A DNA stretch of 64,000 nt from Gloeobacter violaceus PCC 7421 (GTDB lineage: Bacteria > Cyanobacteriota > Cyanobacteriia > Gloeobacterales > Gloeobacteraceae), in NCBI RefSeq assembly GCF_000011385.1, contig NC_005125.1, positions 1,922,001 to 1,986,000 of the forward strand, read 5' to 3'. The notes beneath the pieces were generated by a model. The model saw only the letters and a program-made list of their open reading frames with translations. It was not told the origin of the DNA and made no database searches. Below are positions 1 through 8,717 of this stretch, in pieces. Within the stretch, counting starts at the first letter, position 1, and each line of letters opens with the position of its first letter. The translations under genes were made by a program, and so were the position numbers.

Positions 1-1128
1 GCGATTGCCGACCCGTCAATTGCCGCCAACCGCGCCATCGTGCGCAAATTGCCCCATTTGCTTTTGCGGGAAGCCCGTAACCGCGTCGATACCTTGCGCT
101 GGGTCGGAGAAGACGACTTTGGGGGCAAAAAACAGCAGGTGATCACCTACGCCCGCGACGACGGCCGCCAGCTTGCCCTCTACTTCGATGCTCAGACCCG
201 TTTGCTCACCAAGAGCGATTTTTTGTATACCGACCCGGCGGTGGGCGACTCGCGCTCCGAATTCGTCTATCCGGGCTACCGGGAGGTAGAAGGCGTCAAA
301 GTGCCCACCGGCCGTTCCTTCTATAACGCCGGCGAGCCGATTCAAACGACCGAGTACACCCAGGTGCAATTCGGCCAGGCGGTGAGCGACGCCCAGGTGG
401 CGATCCCGGCAAATTTCAATAAGGCCCCCGCCCCGACCCCCGACGGTGAGAAGCTGACCCAACTGGGCGATGGCGTGTATCTTCTCGAAAACGCGGCCCT
501 CAACTACAACACCCTGTTCGTCGCTTTCGAGGAGTACGTTCTGGTGGTGGACGCCCCCGAGCCGCTGCCCTACTCGGCCCACACCAGCAGGGTCATCGAG
601 CGGATCAAAAAGACCGTTCCGGGCAAACCAATCCAATATCTGGTGCTTACCCACCACCACGCCGATCATACCGGGGGCGTGCGGACCTATATTGCCGAGG
701 GCACCACGGTCGTCACCACTCCGGGTAACCGGGGGGCGATCGAAAAGCTGATGGCCGGCCGCTACACCATTGCACCGGATGAGTTTGCCAGGAAGCCCCA
801 ACCGCTCAAACTCGAAACGATCGAAGGCAAAAAGCGGGTATTCCGAGACGGCAAGCGCATCGTCGAATTCTACGACATCGGTCCCAACCCCCATGCCCAG
901 GAGATGGTCGTAGCCTGGCTACCCAAAGAAAAAATTCTCTTTCAGGCCGATCTCATCAACGTCAATGCGGGGGGCACCGTTCCCCCCGCCCAGGAGGCGA
1001 CCATCAGCCTTGCCCAGAGGCTGGCACAGTTGGGGATCACCCCAGAGCGCATCGCCTGTGTGCATGGGCGGACGATCACCGCCCAGGAACTGCGCGCTTC
1101 CCTTGTCCAGGCGCGTGACGACGGTTGA
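1..1128 (+). CDS. MBL-fold metallo-hydrolase, 5' end outside window
   Basis: The reading frame is open to the left edge, so the true start lies upstream; the GTG at 40 is only an internal start-like codon. The metal-binding signature HHHADH (about 652-669) sits in the context LTHHHADHTGG. Further candidate ligands follow: a His in PNPHAQ, an Asp in FQADLIN and a His in CVHGRT. This spacing is typical of glyoxalase II-like metallo-beta-lactamase-fold enzymes with two metals. The N-terminal part describes a beta-rich region (YTDPAVG, YREVEGV) seen in long hydrolases of this group. Substrate cannot be told from sequence. Confidence 0.85.
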   Translation, partial: AIADPSIAANRAIVRKLPHLLLREARNRVDTLRWVGEDDFGGKKQQVITYARDDGRQLALYFDAQTRLLTKSDFLYTDPAVGDSRSEFVYPGYREVEGVKVPTGRSFYNAGEPIQTTEYTQVQFGQAVSDAQVAIPANFNKAPAPTPDGEKLTQLGDGVYLLENAALNYNTLFVAFEEYVLVVDAPEPLPYSAHTSRVIERIKKTVPGKPIQYLVLTHHHADHTGGVRTYIAEGTTVVTTPGNRGAIEKLMAGRYTIAPDEFARKPQPLKLETIEGKKRVFRDGKRIVEFYDIGPNPHAQEMVVAWLPKEKILFQADLINVNAGGTVPPAQEATISLAQRLAQLGITPERIACVHGRTITAQELRASLVQARDDG

Positions 1129-1222
1129 AGGCCGCCCCTTGCGCGTTATCGAGCGCATAAGCTTGCAGGCAGTCGGAGCGCAGGCTTAGAAAAGCCTGCG
1201 ATTCCTGCGCGCTGCCTCTCCA

Positions 1223-1636
1223 TCAAGATCCCTGCTCCTCTCCGAACAATCGGCGCAGAATATGCCCTTGGGCTCTGTAGAGATCCTCAATACGTTCTTG
1301 ATGGCGCTGCAGTTGTTCTTGCTGGGCGAAGATCTGACCCTGCTGGGTGAGCATCTGGTCCTGTTGGGTGAGCATTTGGTCCTGTTGGGTAAGCATCTGC
1401 TGTTGCATGTTTTGCATGACCGGCAGGATTTGGCCGAGGATGTTGGCCATCTGCTCAACGACCGAGCCGGTAGCAGCCAAATGCTGCAGCGTTTGGGTAA
1501 GCTGCTGGTTGAGCACCACTTGACCGGTGCGCAGTTCGGCAAGGAGGTCGAGCTGGTTGCCGAACTGTTGGACCAAAGCTTCCAGAACACGCTCGACACG
1601 CTCGATTCGATCGGGAGGTTGGCCGTTGGTGTTCAT
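1223..1636 (-). CDS. Hypothetical coiled-coil protein with Gln-rich repeats
   Basis: This is a 137-residue protein starting at the ATG at 1636. It is predicted to be almost entirely helical. A heptad-like unit LTQQDQM is repeated three times in tandem near residues 85-105 and drifts into LTQQGQI and FAQQEQL, giving a long Gln-rich coiled coil. The N-terminus has RIERVERVLEAL, also amphipathic. No signal peptide, membrane segment or enzyme motif is visible. The repeat is visible in the DNA as tandem near-copies around 1330-1400. Function unknown; a structural or adaptor role is possible but unproven. Confidence 0.7.
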   Translation of the reverse strand: MNTNGQPPDRIERVERVLEALVQQFGNQLDLLAELRTGQVVLNQQLTQTLQHLAATGSVVEQMANILGQILPVMQNMQQQMLTQQDQMLTQQDQMLTQQGQIFAQQEQLQRHQERIEDLYRAQGHILRRLFGEEQGS

Positions 1637-1691
1637 GGGTTGCCCGGGTTAGAAGTGCACGGCGATACTCTATTCAATCACTGCTGAATCT

Positions 1692-2330
1692 TTACTGTGC
1701 TTGCCCGTAAATTGCTGTCGGGTGCTGCTGGTAAAAAGCCCAGAGCTGATCGCCATAAGAAAAATGCCACCACTCCCCAGGATGTTGCTGAAAACCGGCT
1801 TCCTCCATGGCCGTGCGCAGTCTGGCGCGGTAGTAGTGAAATCGCCGCCCGATCTCAGTCGGGTCTTCAAAGTAGTGGTCAGGAGAAGAGCGCTCGGAAA
1901 TCTCGTCGATTTCTCCACCCATGGCCACGGGTTTTCCAGACGTATCGGCCAGGGTCAGATCCACCGCAGCTCCGGTGCTATGGGGCGGGGGAGTGGCCGG
2001 ATCGAGGCTCGGTTCGGCCCAGAAGCGGTGCACTTGCTCGACAAGTTCCGAGCGCTGTTGAGCAGTCAGCCTTTGCGCGTCCAATCCGAAATGGGACAGC
2101 AGATCCGCGAAAGTCCAATCGACCATGAACTGCTGCACAGCGATGGGCCGGTAGGCATCGAAGATGATCAACCACAGGTCCGAATCGTTTGTCTGCAAAA
2201 TGCGCTGCGCCTCCAGCAAACGCTCGACCACACCCGATCGCAGACAAAACGGCGAAATCCGGCCGTAGGGAGCACCGAGGGCGATGTAGGGGTGAGGCTC
2301 GAAGCGCAGCAGAGCGGGCGGCAACTCCAC
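1692..2330 (-). CDS. ddpX: D-alanyl-D-alanine dipeptidase (VanX/DdpX family, peptidase M15D)
   Basis: The protein is about 212 residues and shows the M15D zinc-peptidase signature: FDAYRP near residue 58, the HSTGAAVDL block with the first His and Asp ligands near 116-124, and EWWHF near 187-191 with the catalytic Glu and third His ligand. Such enzymes hydrolyse D-Ala-D-Ala in peptidoglycan turnover; without vanH/vanA neighbours a resistance role is unlikely. The only ordinary in-frame start is the GTG at 2330. The frame continues upstream as YRQVPIVESGEPL, which matches the usual family N-terminus, so translation may begin at a non-standard codon such as CTG at 2381, overlapping the panC-cmk stop. 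Confidence 0.82.
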   Translation of the reverse strand: MELPPALLRFEPHPYIALGAPYGRISPFCLRSGVVERLLEAQRILQTNDSDLWLIIFDAYRPIAVQQFMVDWTFADLLSHFGLDAQRLTAQQRSELVEQVHRFWAEPSLDPATPPPHSTGAAVDLTLADTSGKPVAMGGEIDEISERSSPDHYFEDPTEIGRRFHYYRARLRTAMEEAGFQQHPGEWWHFSYGDQLWAFYQQHPTAIYGQAQ

Positions 2331-2377
2331 CAGCGGCTCGCCGGATTCGACAATCGGTACTTGCCGGTACGCCCGAT

Positions 2378-3925
2378 TCAGACGCTGCCTCCCACTTTGT
2401 CGCGGTAGAGGGCGAGCAAACGGTCGAGGGTGTCCTGGACTGTGAAGGTGTCGGTGTTGACCTCGATGGCGTCGTCTGCCTTGCGCAAGGGGGCGTAGGC
2501 GCGGCTCATATCCTGGTTGTCGCGGCTGCGGATCTGCTCTTTGAGCACTTCGATATCGGGTACCGGCAAACCTTTGGCCTTCAGGTCGTCCGCGCGGCGC
2601 AGCGCCCGCTCCTCGACGGAGGCGGTCAGATAAATTTTCAGTTCCGCCCGGGAAAAGACGTGGGTGCCGATGTCGCGGCCGTCAAGGATGACCCCCCCCG
2701 CTTCGCCGATGCGGCGCTGCTGGGCAACCAGTTCGCTGCGCACCCCCGGATGGGAAGACACGGCGCTCACGTGCAGCGACACCGCCTCATCGCGCACCGC
2801 CCGGGTCACTTCTTCGCCATCCACCCACACCCGGGTGGGAAAGGCACTCTGGTAGCCGGGGGCAAGCCGGATGCGCACCGCCCGGGTCAGGGCGCTGAGC
2901 CGCTCCCCATCGAGGGGATCGATTCGCTCCTGCATGGCCCTCCAGGTGACCGCCCGGTACATCGCCCCCGTGTCGATATAGAGAAACCCGAGCCGCTGGG
3001 CCAGGCGGCGGGCGAGCGTCGATTTGCCCGCTCCGGCGGGTCCGTCGATGGCGATAATCGGCCGGCGCTCGTGGTGCTGACCCAGCACGACGTTGTCGAT
3101 CAGACGCGTGGATCCGACCCGCACCGCCGCCGCCACCAGCACCGGTCCCGCGTTGTCCTGACGGGGAGCGAGCCGCTCGGGATCCACCGCCGCCACGTAT
3201 TCGATCTCCAGGCCCGGTTCGCTTGCGAGCACCGAACGGACGGCGCGCTCCAGTTCGCTCGCCTGCCGCTCGCCCCCTGCCCACAGATGGGCCGCTTTGT
3301 CGAGGGCGCGGGGCAAAGCGAGGGCGGTGCTCCGTTGCGCAGAACTCAAATAGACATTGCGGGAACTCAGGGCAAGGCCATCCGGATCGTGCACGGTCGG
3401 GCAGACGACGATGCGACCGCCGATATTGAGATCGCAGCAGACGGACTTGATCACCGCCACCTGCTGGGCGTCTTTCTGGCCGAAGTAGGCGCGCACCGGC
3501 TGCACCAAGTTCATCACCTTGGCCACGACGGTGGCCACACCGCTGAAGTGGCCTGGGCGCGAGAGTCCGCACATCACCTCGGTGAGGGCCGGATCCGGTA
3601 CTACTTTGGTGCCGGAACCCAGCGGGTAGAGTTCGGACTCCGGCGGCGCAAAGACGAGATCCACCCCTTCGTGGCGGCAGAGTTCAAGATCGGCTTCCAG
3701 GGGCCGCGGGTAGCGGCTCAGGTCTTCGCTCGACCCGAACTGGGTGGGATTGACAAAGATACTGACCACCAGCACAGTGTTCTCACGGCGAGCGCGGGCG
3801 ATCAAGCTGCGGTGGCCTTCGTGCAACGCCCCCATCGTCATCACCAGCCCCATCTCCACGCCGGCGACCGGGGCGCGCGCCCGCCGGAACGCTTCGAGCC
3901 TGGCCACGGTTTCGACGACTTTCAC
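2378..3925 (-). CDS. panC/cmk: Bifunctional pantoate--beta-alanine ligase / cytidylate kinase
   Basis: A 515-residue fusion. The N-terminal half (about residues 1-275) is PanC: the ATP-binding MGALHEGH motif near 24-31, FVNPTQFG, and SSRNVYLS. It joins pantoate to beta-alanine in coenzyme A synthesis. The C-terminal half (about 280-515) is cytidylate kinase: P-loop GPAGAGKST, DGRDIGT, and the DNQDMSRAYAPL region, which phosphorylates CMP/dCMP. This fusion is known from cyanobacteria and is not a frameshift artefact. The GTG at 3925 is preferred because the sequence from there matches the PanC N-terminus; the open frame upstream overlaps thiG and is spurious. It lies 35 bases downstream of thiG. 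Confidence 0.93.
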   Translation of the reverse strand: MKVVETVARLEAFRRARAPVAGVEMGLVMTMGALHEGHRSLIARARRENTVLVVSIFVNPTQFGSSEDLSRYPRPLEADLELCRHEGVDLVFAPPESELYPLGSGTKVVPDPALTEVMCGLSRPGHFSGVATVVAKVMNLVQPVRAYFGQKDAQQVAVIKSVCCDLNIGGRIVVCPTVHDPDGLALSSRNVYLSSAQRSTALALPRALDKAAHLWAGGERQASELERAVRSVLASEPGLEIEYVAAVDPERLAPRQDNAGPVLVAAAVRVGSTRLIDNVVLGQHHERRPIIAIDGPAGAGKSTLARRLAQRLGFLYIDTGAMYRAVTWRAMQERIDPLDGERLSALTRAVRIRLAPGYQSAFPTRVWVDGEEVTRAVRDEAVSLHVSAVSSHPGVRSELVAQQRRIGEAGGVILDGRDIGTHVFSRAELKIYLTASVEERALRRADDLKAKGLPVPDIEVLKEQIRSRDNQDMSRAYAPLRKADDAIEVNTDTFTVQDTLDRLLALYRDKVGGSV

Positions 3926-3960
3926 AGCGTTCCCCCCCGACCCGACGGCATCCGTGGGCT

Positions 3961-4785
3961 TCAACTGCCGACAGCGCTCCCCACCAGTCCCGTAAGCGGC
4001 GAACTGGCGCTGGCGTAGGTTTTGACCGGGATGGCCCCCGCCTGATGGGCAAGCCGGCCCGCCTCGGTGGCCAGGCCCATCGCACGGCCCATGGCGATGG
4101 GCTCTTCGGCCTGGGCGATGGCGGTGTTGATCAGCAGCGCCGCCGCTCCCATCTCCATCGCCCGGCAAGCCTCCGAAGGTGTGCGGATGCCCGCGTCCAC
4201 CACCACCGGCACCGGCGATTCGGCAATAATGAGCGCAATGGCCGCCGCGTTTTGAAGGCCCTGGCCGGAGCCGATGGGAGAACCCAAAGGCATCACCGTG
4301 GCGCAGCCCATCTCCCAGAGCCGCCGGGCCAGGTGAAAATCGGCGTTGATATAGGGCAGCACCGTGAAGCCCTGTTTGATGAGCGTCTCCGCCGCCTGCA
4401 AGGTGCCGAGGGGGTCGGGCAGCAGGTACTTGGTCTCGGGGATCACCTCGAGCTTCACCCAGTGGTTGTCCTCCTGGCCCAGGATCTTCGCCATCTCGCG
4501 GCCGAAGTGGGCGTAGCGCACCGCTTCTTCGGCGCTCTTCGCCCCGGCGGTGTTGGGCAGCATCCAGAGTTTTTGCCAATTGAGTTCCTGGCCGAGGCCG
4601 CCGTGGCCCGGCACACCCTCCTGCACCCGCCGCACAGCGACGGTGACAATTTCGCTTCCAGAAGCGGCGACGGCGGCGCGCATCACCTCGAAGGAGCGAT
4701 ATTTGCCGGTGCCGGTCATCAGCCGCGAGCGGAAGGAGCGATTGGCAATCTGCAGCGCATCGGGCGGCGATTGGGTCTGGATCAC
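3961..4785 (-). CDS. thiG: Thiazole synthase ThiG
   Basis: A 274-residue TIM-barrel enzyme that builds the thiazole phosphate half of thiamine from 1-deoxyxylulose 5-phosphate, dehydroglycine and ThiS-thiocarboxylate. Visible landmarks are SRLMTGTGKY at the N-terminus, VTVAVRR, the Schiff-base lysine in VKLEVI, VLPYINAD, CATVMPLGSPIGSGQG, and the phosphate-binding DAGIRTPSEA. It starts with GTG at 4785, which overlaps the stop of the upstream HTH gene (GTGA), so the two are probably translationally coupled. The panC-cmk gene follows closely, making a vitamin/cofactor run. No TPP riboswitch was seen ahead of it. Confidence 0.95.
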   Translation of the reverse strand: MIQTQSPPDALQIANRSFRSRLMTGTGKYRSFEVMRAAVAASGSEIVTVAVRRVQEGVPGHGGLGQELNWQKLWMLPNTAGAKSAEEAVRYAHFGREMAKILGQEDNHWVKLEVIPETKYLLPDPLGTLQAAETLIKQGFTVLPYINADFHLARRLWEMGCATVMPLGSPIGSGQGLQNAAAIALIIAESPVPVVVDAGIRTPSEACRAMEMGAAALLINTAIAQAEEPIAMGRAMGLATEAGRLAHQAGAIPVKTYASASSPLTGLVGSAVGS

Positions 4786-6149
4786 AGCAGATCCTCCGTG
4801 TCGGGGTGATAGTGGTCGTCCCCGTTTGCCGGCGCCTCTTCTCCCTGCACCAACGAGTAGACCTGCTTGCCGACCAGCAGGCGGGTGATCCCCTTGCGCA
4901 GCAAGTAAAGGCGCGTCGAGAGAATCAGGTGCGCGGGCAGACGCAGCGGGCGGTGGTAGTGGCTCGAATAGCGCCGCGCCACCCGCTGGTTTTCAAAGAT
5001 CGGAAGCGTTATTTCCTCGCGCTCGCCGTCGGGGATGGTGCCAATGTTGAAATCGCGCAAAGGCCGGGTCATCAGTTCAGAGGCGCGGTCCACCACCACC
5101 CAGCAGGTGCGCGGAAATTCGGCTTCTGCAAACGGCAAAACCTCGATAGGCAGCGACGATTCGGCAGTGAGGGTTTCCGGCTCCAAAGGCAACCCGTCTT
5201 CATCCTCTTCTTCGTCAAAATCGTCTTCTTCGTCGAATTCTTCGCCCGCGAAGCGCCCCGCGGACTGGGCAAATTCCGCCTCCAGTTCGGCAAACTGAGA
5301 CGGTACCGCGGCAGAAGCTTCAGAAGATTCACCCGTCGACATCCGAGCTGGATCGGAGCGCTTGAGGATGCGGCTGCGCACTGGGGGGGGGTCCGCCGAT
5401 TCGCCCTCCGGGCGGGCCGGGGCGGGCGGCGCCTCGGAGGCAACGGGCTCAAACTCCGCAATGGCAGGCAGGACTACCTCAACCGGCGGTTCTGGCGCCG
5501 GGGCTACAATCGGGGGGCTCTCGGGCTCCGGCTCCGGTTCTGCGGCAGCGGCTCTACGGCGGCGGCGGCGGGGCGGCTCTGCGGCAGGAGCCGATTCCAC
5601 AGCAGCAGATGCTTCGAAAGCAGGCGTCGGTTCCACCTCCTCAGAAGTCTCAGAAGCTGGAACAGGTTCTGTCTCGGCTGAAATCTCAAAAATGGAGGCT
5701 GGATCGGGTGCTTCCGGGGCCTGGGAAGCAGCAGTCGGTTCGGGCTCGACGCCGACCTGGGGCGGCAACTCAGAGGCGAGCTCCAGCTCCTGCGACTCCG
5801 GAAGAACCGTCGGAGCGAGGGCTTCAAGATCCACCTCGCCGGCCAGTTCGCCCTCAACGATGGGTTGCAGCGCAGACGGTTCCTCCTGCAGGGCGACCGG
5901 CGCCACGGCGGGCAATTCCTCCTGCACCACCTCGGCAGGGGCGCTCGCTTCGGATGGGCCACGGGCAGCGCGGCGCATGGCGCTTAAGCCCGTATATTCC
6001 TGCTCGCTCAGCTCGCTTTTGAGCAGGCGGCTGATGGTACTTACACTGACCCCAAATTGCTCGGCAAGCCGGGTGGTCGAGGTGTGGGTTTCGCGGTAAA
6101 GCCGCGCAATGTCTTGCTTTTCTTGATCGCTCAGTTTGGCTCGGGCCAT
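4782..6149 (-). CDS. HTH protein with long acidic/proline-rich linker
   Basis: A 455-residue protein from the ATG at 6149. Residues 1-50 (KLSDQEKQDIARLYR, then TTRLAEQFGVS and STISRLL) form a transposase/resolvase-like helix-turn-helix. Residues about 60-330 are low complexity, rich in Glu, Pro, Ala and Ser, with Arg-rich RRRRRRA in the middle and an acidic run near EEDDFDEEEDED. The last 120 residues are conserved-looking and ordered (CWVVVDRASELMTR, HYHRPLRLPAH, RKGITRLLVGKQVY). Its stop overlaps the thiG start by four bases. It may be a DNA-binding regulator tied to thiG, but the coupling alone does not prove it. Confidence 0.75.
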   Translation of the reverse strand: MARAKLSDQEKQDIARLYRETHTSTTRLAEQFGVSVSTISRLLKSELSEQEYTGLSAMRRAARGPSEASAPAEVVQEELPAVAPVALQEEPSALQPIVEGELAGEVDLEALAPTVLPESQELELASELPPQVGVEPEPTAASQAPEAPDPASIFEISAETEPVPASETSEEVEPTPAFEASAAVESAPAAEPPRRRRRRAAAAEPEPEPESPPIVAPAPEPPVEVVLPAIAEFEPVASEAPPAPARPEGESADPPPVRSRILKRSDPARMSTGESSEASAAVPSQFAELEAEFAQSAGRFAGEEFDEEDDFDEEEDEDGLPLEPETLTAESSLPIEVLPFAEAEFPRTCWVVVDRASELMTRPLRDFNIGTIPDGEREEITLPIFENQRVARRYSSHYHRPLRLPAHLILSTRLYLLRKGITRLLVGKQVYSLVQGEEAPANGDDHYHPDTEDLL

Positions 6150-6238
6150 GGCGGATACTTGCCTGGGGTGATTGCTGATCAACCTCACTATCATAGCGAC
6201 AAGCTCGAAACCTGAGCCTGGAGGCCACTTGCCTTAAG

Positions 6239-7270
6239 ATGAAGCAGACAGAAGGCATCGGGATCATGGAAAACACCCAGGCCAAGGACACGCGCAAGAC
6301 CCGCAGCCTGTTGGGGATGCGGGGGGCGGACACCAACGCGCAGCGCCCGCTGTGGCAGATCCGGTTGCAGTTGATGAAGCCCGTCACCTGGATTCCGTTG
6401 ATGTGGGGGGTGCTCTGCGGCACCGCCTCCGCAGGTATGTTCAATTGGGCGGGTTACTTCCAGTGGAACGGTACCTATGTGCTGGCCGGCGTCGCCTGCA
6501 TGGTGCTGAGCGGACCGCTTTTGGCCGGTTATACCCAGACGCTCAACGACTATTACGACCGCGAACTCGATGCCATCAACGAGCCCTACCGGCCCATCCC
6601 CTCAGGAGCGATCGCGATCGCTCAGGTGGTGGCCCAGATTCTCGGTCTGCTGGGACTGGGGCTGGCCCTGGCGGTGGGTCTCGATCTGTGGGCGGCGGCC
6701 GAGTTCGGGGCGCGGCACACGCCTTGGGTGCTCACGGGGCTGACGCTTTTCGGCGCTTTTCTGGCCTATATCTACTCGGCACCGCCTCTCAAGCTCAAGC
6801 AGAACGGCTGGCTGGGCAACTACGCCCTGGGAGCGAGCTACATCGCTCTGCCCTGGTGCGCAGGCCACGCCCTGTTCGGCTCCCTCAGTCCAACGATCGT
6901 CGTGCTCACACTCTTCTATTCGTTCTCCGGCCTCGGGATCGCCATCGTCAACGACTTCAAGAGCATCGAGGGCGACCGCAAACTGGGCCTGCGCTCGCTG
7001 CCGGTGATCTTCGGCGTCGATCGGGCCGCCTGGATCTGCGTGCTGATGATCGATGTGTTTCAAATCGGCGTGCTGGGCTATTTGCTCTATCTGCAAAGTT
7101 GGGTCTACGCGGCCGTTCTGGCGGCGCTAATCGTACCGCAGATCGTTTTTCAGCGGCGATTTCTGGCGGACCCGGTGGCCAACGATGTGCGCTATCAGGC
7201 GAGTTCCCAACCGTTTCTGGTCTTTGGGATGCTGGTGACGGGTCTGGCGCTCGGTTGGGGGAGCCTCTAG
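6239..7270 (+). CDS. chlG: Chlorophyll synthase ChlG (UbiA prenyltransferase family)
   Basis: A membrane protein of 343 residues from the ATG at 6239; the ATG at 6266 is an alternative start. It esterifies chlorophyllide a with phytyl or geranylgeranyl diphosphate. The first Asp-rich prenyl-diphosphate motif is NDYYDRELDAINEPYRPIPSG and the second is NDFKSIEGDRKLGLRSL. About eight to nine hydrophobic helices are visible, starting at WIPLMWGVLCGTAS. The N-terminal RLLxQMRGADTN-like stretch seen in cyanobacterial ChlG appears here as LLGMRGADTNAQ. The coding sequence contains two overlapping HIP1 octamers (18-bp palindrome at 6606-6623). The permease gene begins 3 bases downstream. Confidence 0.95.
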   Translation: MKQTEGIGIMENTQAKDTRKTRSLLGMRGADTNAQRPLWQIRLQLMKPVTWIPLMWGVLCGTASAGMFNWAGYFQWNGTYVLAGVACMVLSGPLLAGYTQTLNDYYDRELDAINEPYRPIPSGAIAIAQVVAQILGLLGLGLALAVGLDLWAAAEFGARHTPWVLTGLTLFGAFLAYIYSAPPLKLKQNGWLGNYALGASYIALPWCAGHALFGSLSPTIVVLTLFYSFSGLGIAIVNDFKSIEGDRKLGLRSLPVIFGVDRAAWICVLMIDVFQIGVLGYLLYLQSWVYAAVLAALIVPQIVFQRRFLADPVANDVRYQASSQPFLVFGMLVTGLALGWGSL

Positions 7271-7273
7271 CCC

Positions 7274-8041
7274 ATGGAATGGATCCAGAGGCTGATCTCG
7301 GCCGGATTGCTGGCGGGTCAAGTGCTCATTCATCTGCTGCGCGGGCGCATTCACTGGCGCAACACGGTCGATCAACTCTCGGTGGTCGGCACCGAATCGG
7401 TACTGGTGGCCGTGATCACCGCCATCACGATCGGCATGGTCTTCACGATCCAGGTGGCGCGTGAATTCATTTCTTTCGGTGCTTCCTCCGCCATCGGCGG
7501 TGTGCTTGCCATCGCCCTCACCCGCGAACTGGCCCCGGTGCTCACCGCCGTGATCATCGCCGGGCGGGTGGGTTCGGCTTTTGCGGCCGAGGTAGGCACG
7601 ATGCGCGTCACCGAGCAAATCGACGCGCTGGAGGTGCTGCGCACCGATCCGATCGACTATTTGGTCACCCCACGGGTGATTGCCTGCGCGGTGATGCTGC
7701 CGGTACTCACCATCGTGGCGGACGTCACGGGATTGGCGGGCGGATTATTCATCACTACCCAGCTTTACGGCATCTCGGCCACGCTCTACCTTGATTCGGC
7801 CCGCAACTTGCTGGAGAGCTGGGACATGATTAGCGGCCTGATCAAGGCGGGCATTTTCGGGGTGCTCATCGCCCTCATCGGCACCAATTGGGGACTGACC
7901 ACCACCGGCGGCGCCCGGGGGGTGGGCAACTCCACCACCCAGTCGGTGGTGACGGCCCTTTTGACGATTTTTATCGTCAATTTCATCCTCTCGGCCTTGA
8001 TGTTTCGGGGAGCGGGCGAGGCCCTGCAAAGGGGGTTCTAG
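7274..8041 (+). CDS. MlaE/TGD1-family ABC transporter permease
   Basis: A 255-residue integral membrane protein of the MlaE/YrbE family, the permease of lipid-transport ABC systems (TGD1 in plastids, Mla in proteobacteria). Typical features are VGTESVLVAVITAIT, GMVFTIQVAREF, the hallmark LTRELAPVLTAVIIAGRVGSA with FAAEVGTMRVTEQIDAL just after, and VTPRVIACAVMLP. It starts three bases after chlG and its stop overlaps the start of the response regulator, so the three genes may be cotranscribed. Partner ATPase and MCE genes are not in this window. A role in lipid movement between envelope membranes is inferred from the family. Confidence 0.9.
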   Translation: MEWIQRLISAGLLAGQVLIHLLRGRIHWRNTVDQLSVVGTESVLVAVITAITIGMVFTIQVAREFISFGASSAIGGVLAIALTRELAPVLTAVIIAGRVGSAFAAEVGTMRVTEQIDALEVLRTDPIDYLVTPRVIACAVMLPVLTIVADVTGLAGGLFITTQLYGISATLYLDSARNLLESWDMISGLIKAGIFGVLIALIGTNWGLTTTGGARGVGNSTTQSVVTALLTIFIVNFILSALMFRGAGEALQRGF

Positions 8042-8712
8042 TGCACCTGCTGTTGGTCGAGGACGAAGCGGAACTGGCCGATCCCCTGGCTGCGATGCTG
8101 AAACGCGAAGGCCACGTGGTCGAAACAAGCTACGACGGGGAGCACGCCTGGGATCTGCTTTCAAGCCAGAGCTTCGATTTGGTCATCCTCGATTGGATGC
8201 TGCCTGGTCACTCGGGACTGGATTTGTGCCGCCGGCTGCGCGCCGGGGGGCGCTCGGTACCGGTGTTGATGCTCACCGCCCGCGACACGATCGACAGCAA
8301 ACTCGCCGGTTTTGAGGCCGGCGCGGACGATTATTTGGTCAAACCCTTCGAGCTGCGCGAGTTGCTTGCCCGGGTGCGGGCCTTGTTGCGCCGTCCTCCC
8401 GAGCGACAGTCCGACGAGTTGCGTCTGGGTGATCTGGTGCTCGATGTCAGCAACAAGCTTGTCCGCCGCGCCGGTCGTCCCATCGATCTGTCGGCCAAAG
8501 AATATCAGTTGCTCGAATACTTCATGCGCCATCCCGGCCAGTTGCTCACCCATGAGCAGATCCTGGAGCACGTTTGGGACTCGGGGGCCGAACCGAACAG
8601 CAACGTGGTGGCAGCCCAGGTTAAACTGCTGCGTCGCAAAATCGACAAAGACGCCGGCACTGCCCTGATTCACACAGTCTACGGGCAGGGTTACCGCTTC
8701 GGGATGCCGTAA
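8041..8712 (+). CDS. OmpR/PhoB-family response regulator
   Basis: A 223-residue two-domain regulator. The receiver (1-118) has the acidic pocket in LLVEDEAE, the phosphoacceptor Asp in VILDWMLPG, the switch Thr in LMLTARD and the Lys in DDYLVKPFE. The C-terminal winged helix (about 125-222) has LSAKEYQLLEYFM and GYRFGMP. It starts with GTG at 8041, overlapping the TAG of the permease by one base. It resembles cyanobacterial RppA/NrsR-type regulators. No histidine kinase is adjacent; the nearest, at 14112-15458, is on the other strand, so this is an orphan locally. Confidence 0.92.
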   Translation: MHLLLVEDEAELADPLAAMLKREGHVVETSYDGEHAWDLLSSQSFDLVILDWMLPGHSGLDLCRRLRAGGRSVPVLMLTARDTIDSKLAGFEAGADDYLVKPFELRELLARVRALLRRPPERQSDELRLGDLVLDVSNKLVRRAGRPIDLSAKEYQLLEYFMRHPGQLLTHEQILEHVWDSGAEPNSNVVAAQVKLLRRKIDKDAGTALIHTVYGQGYRFGMP

Positions 8713-8717
8713 GACTA

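Noticed and set aside
2189-4018. 609-codon plus-strand open frame opposite panC-cmk
   Set aside because: It lies antisense to panC-cmk and ddpX, has no family resemblance and reflects GC-rich third positions of the real gene.
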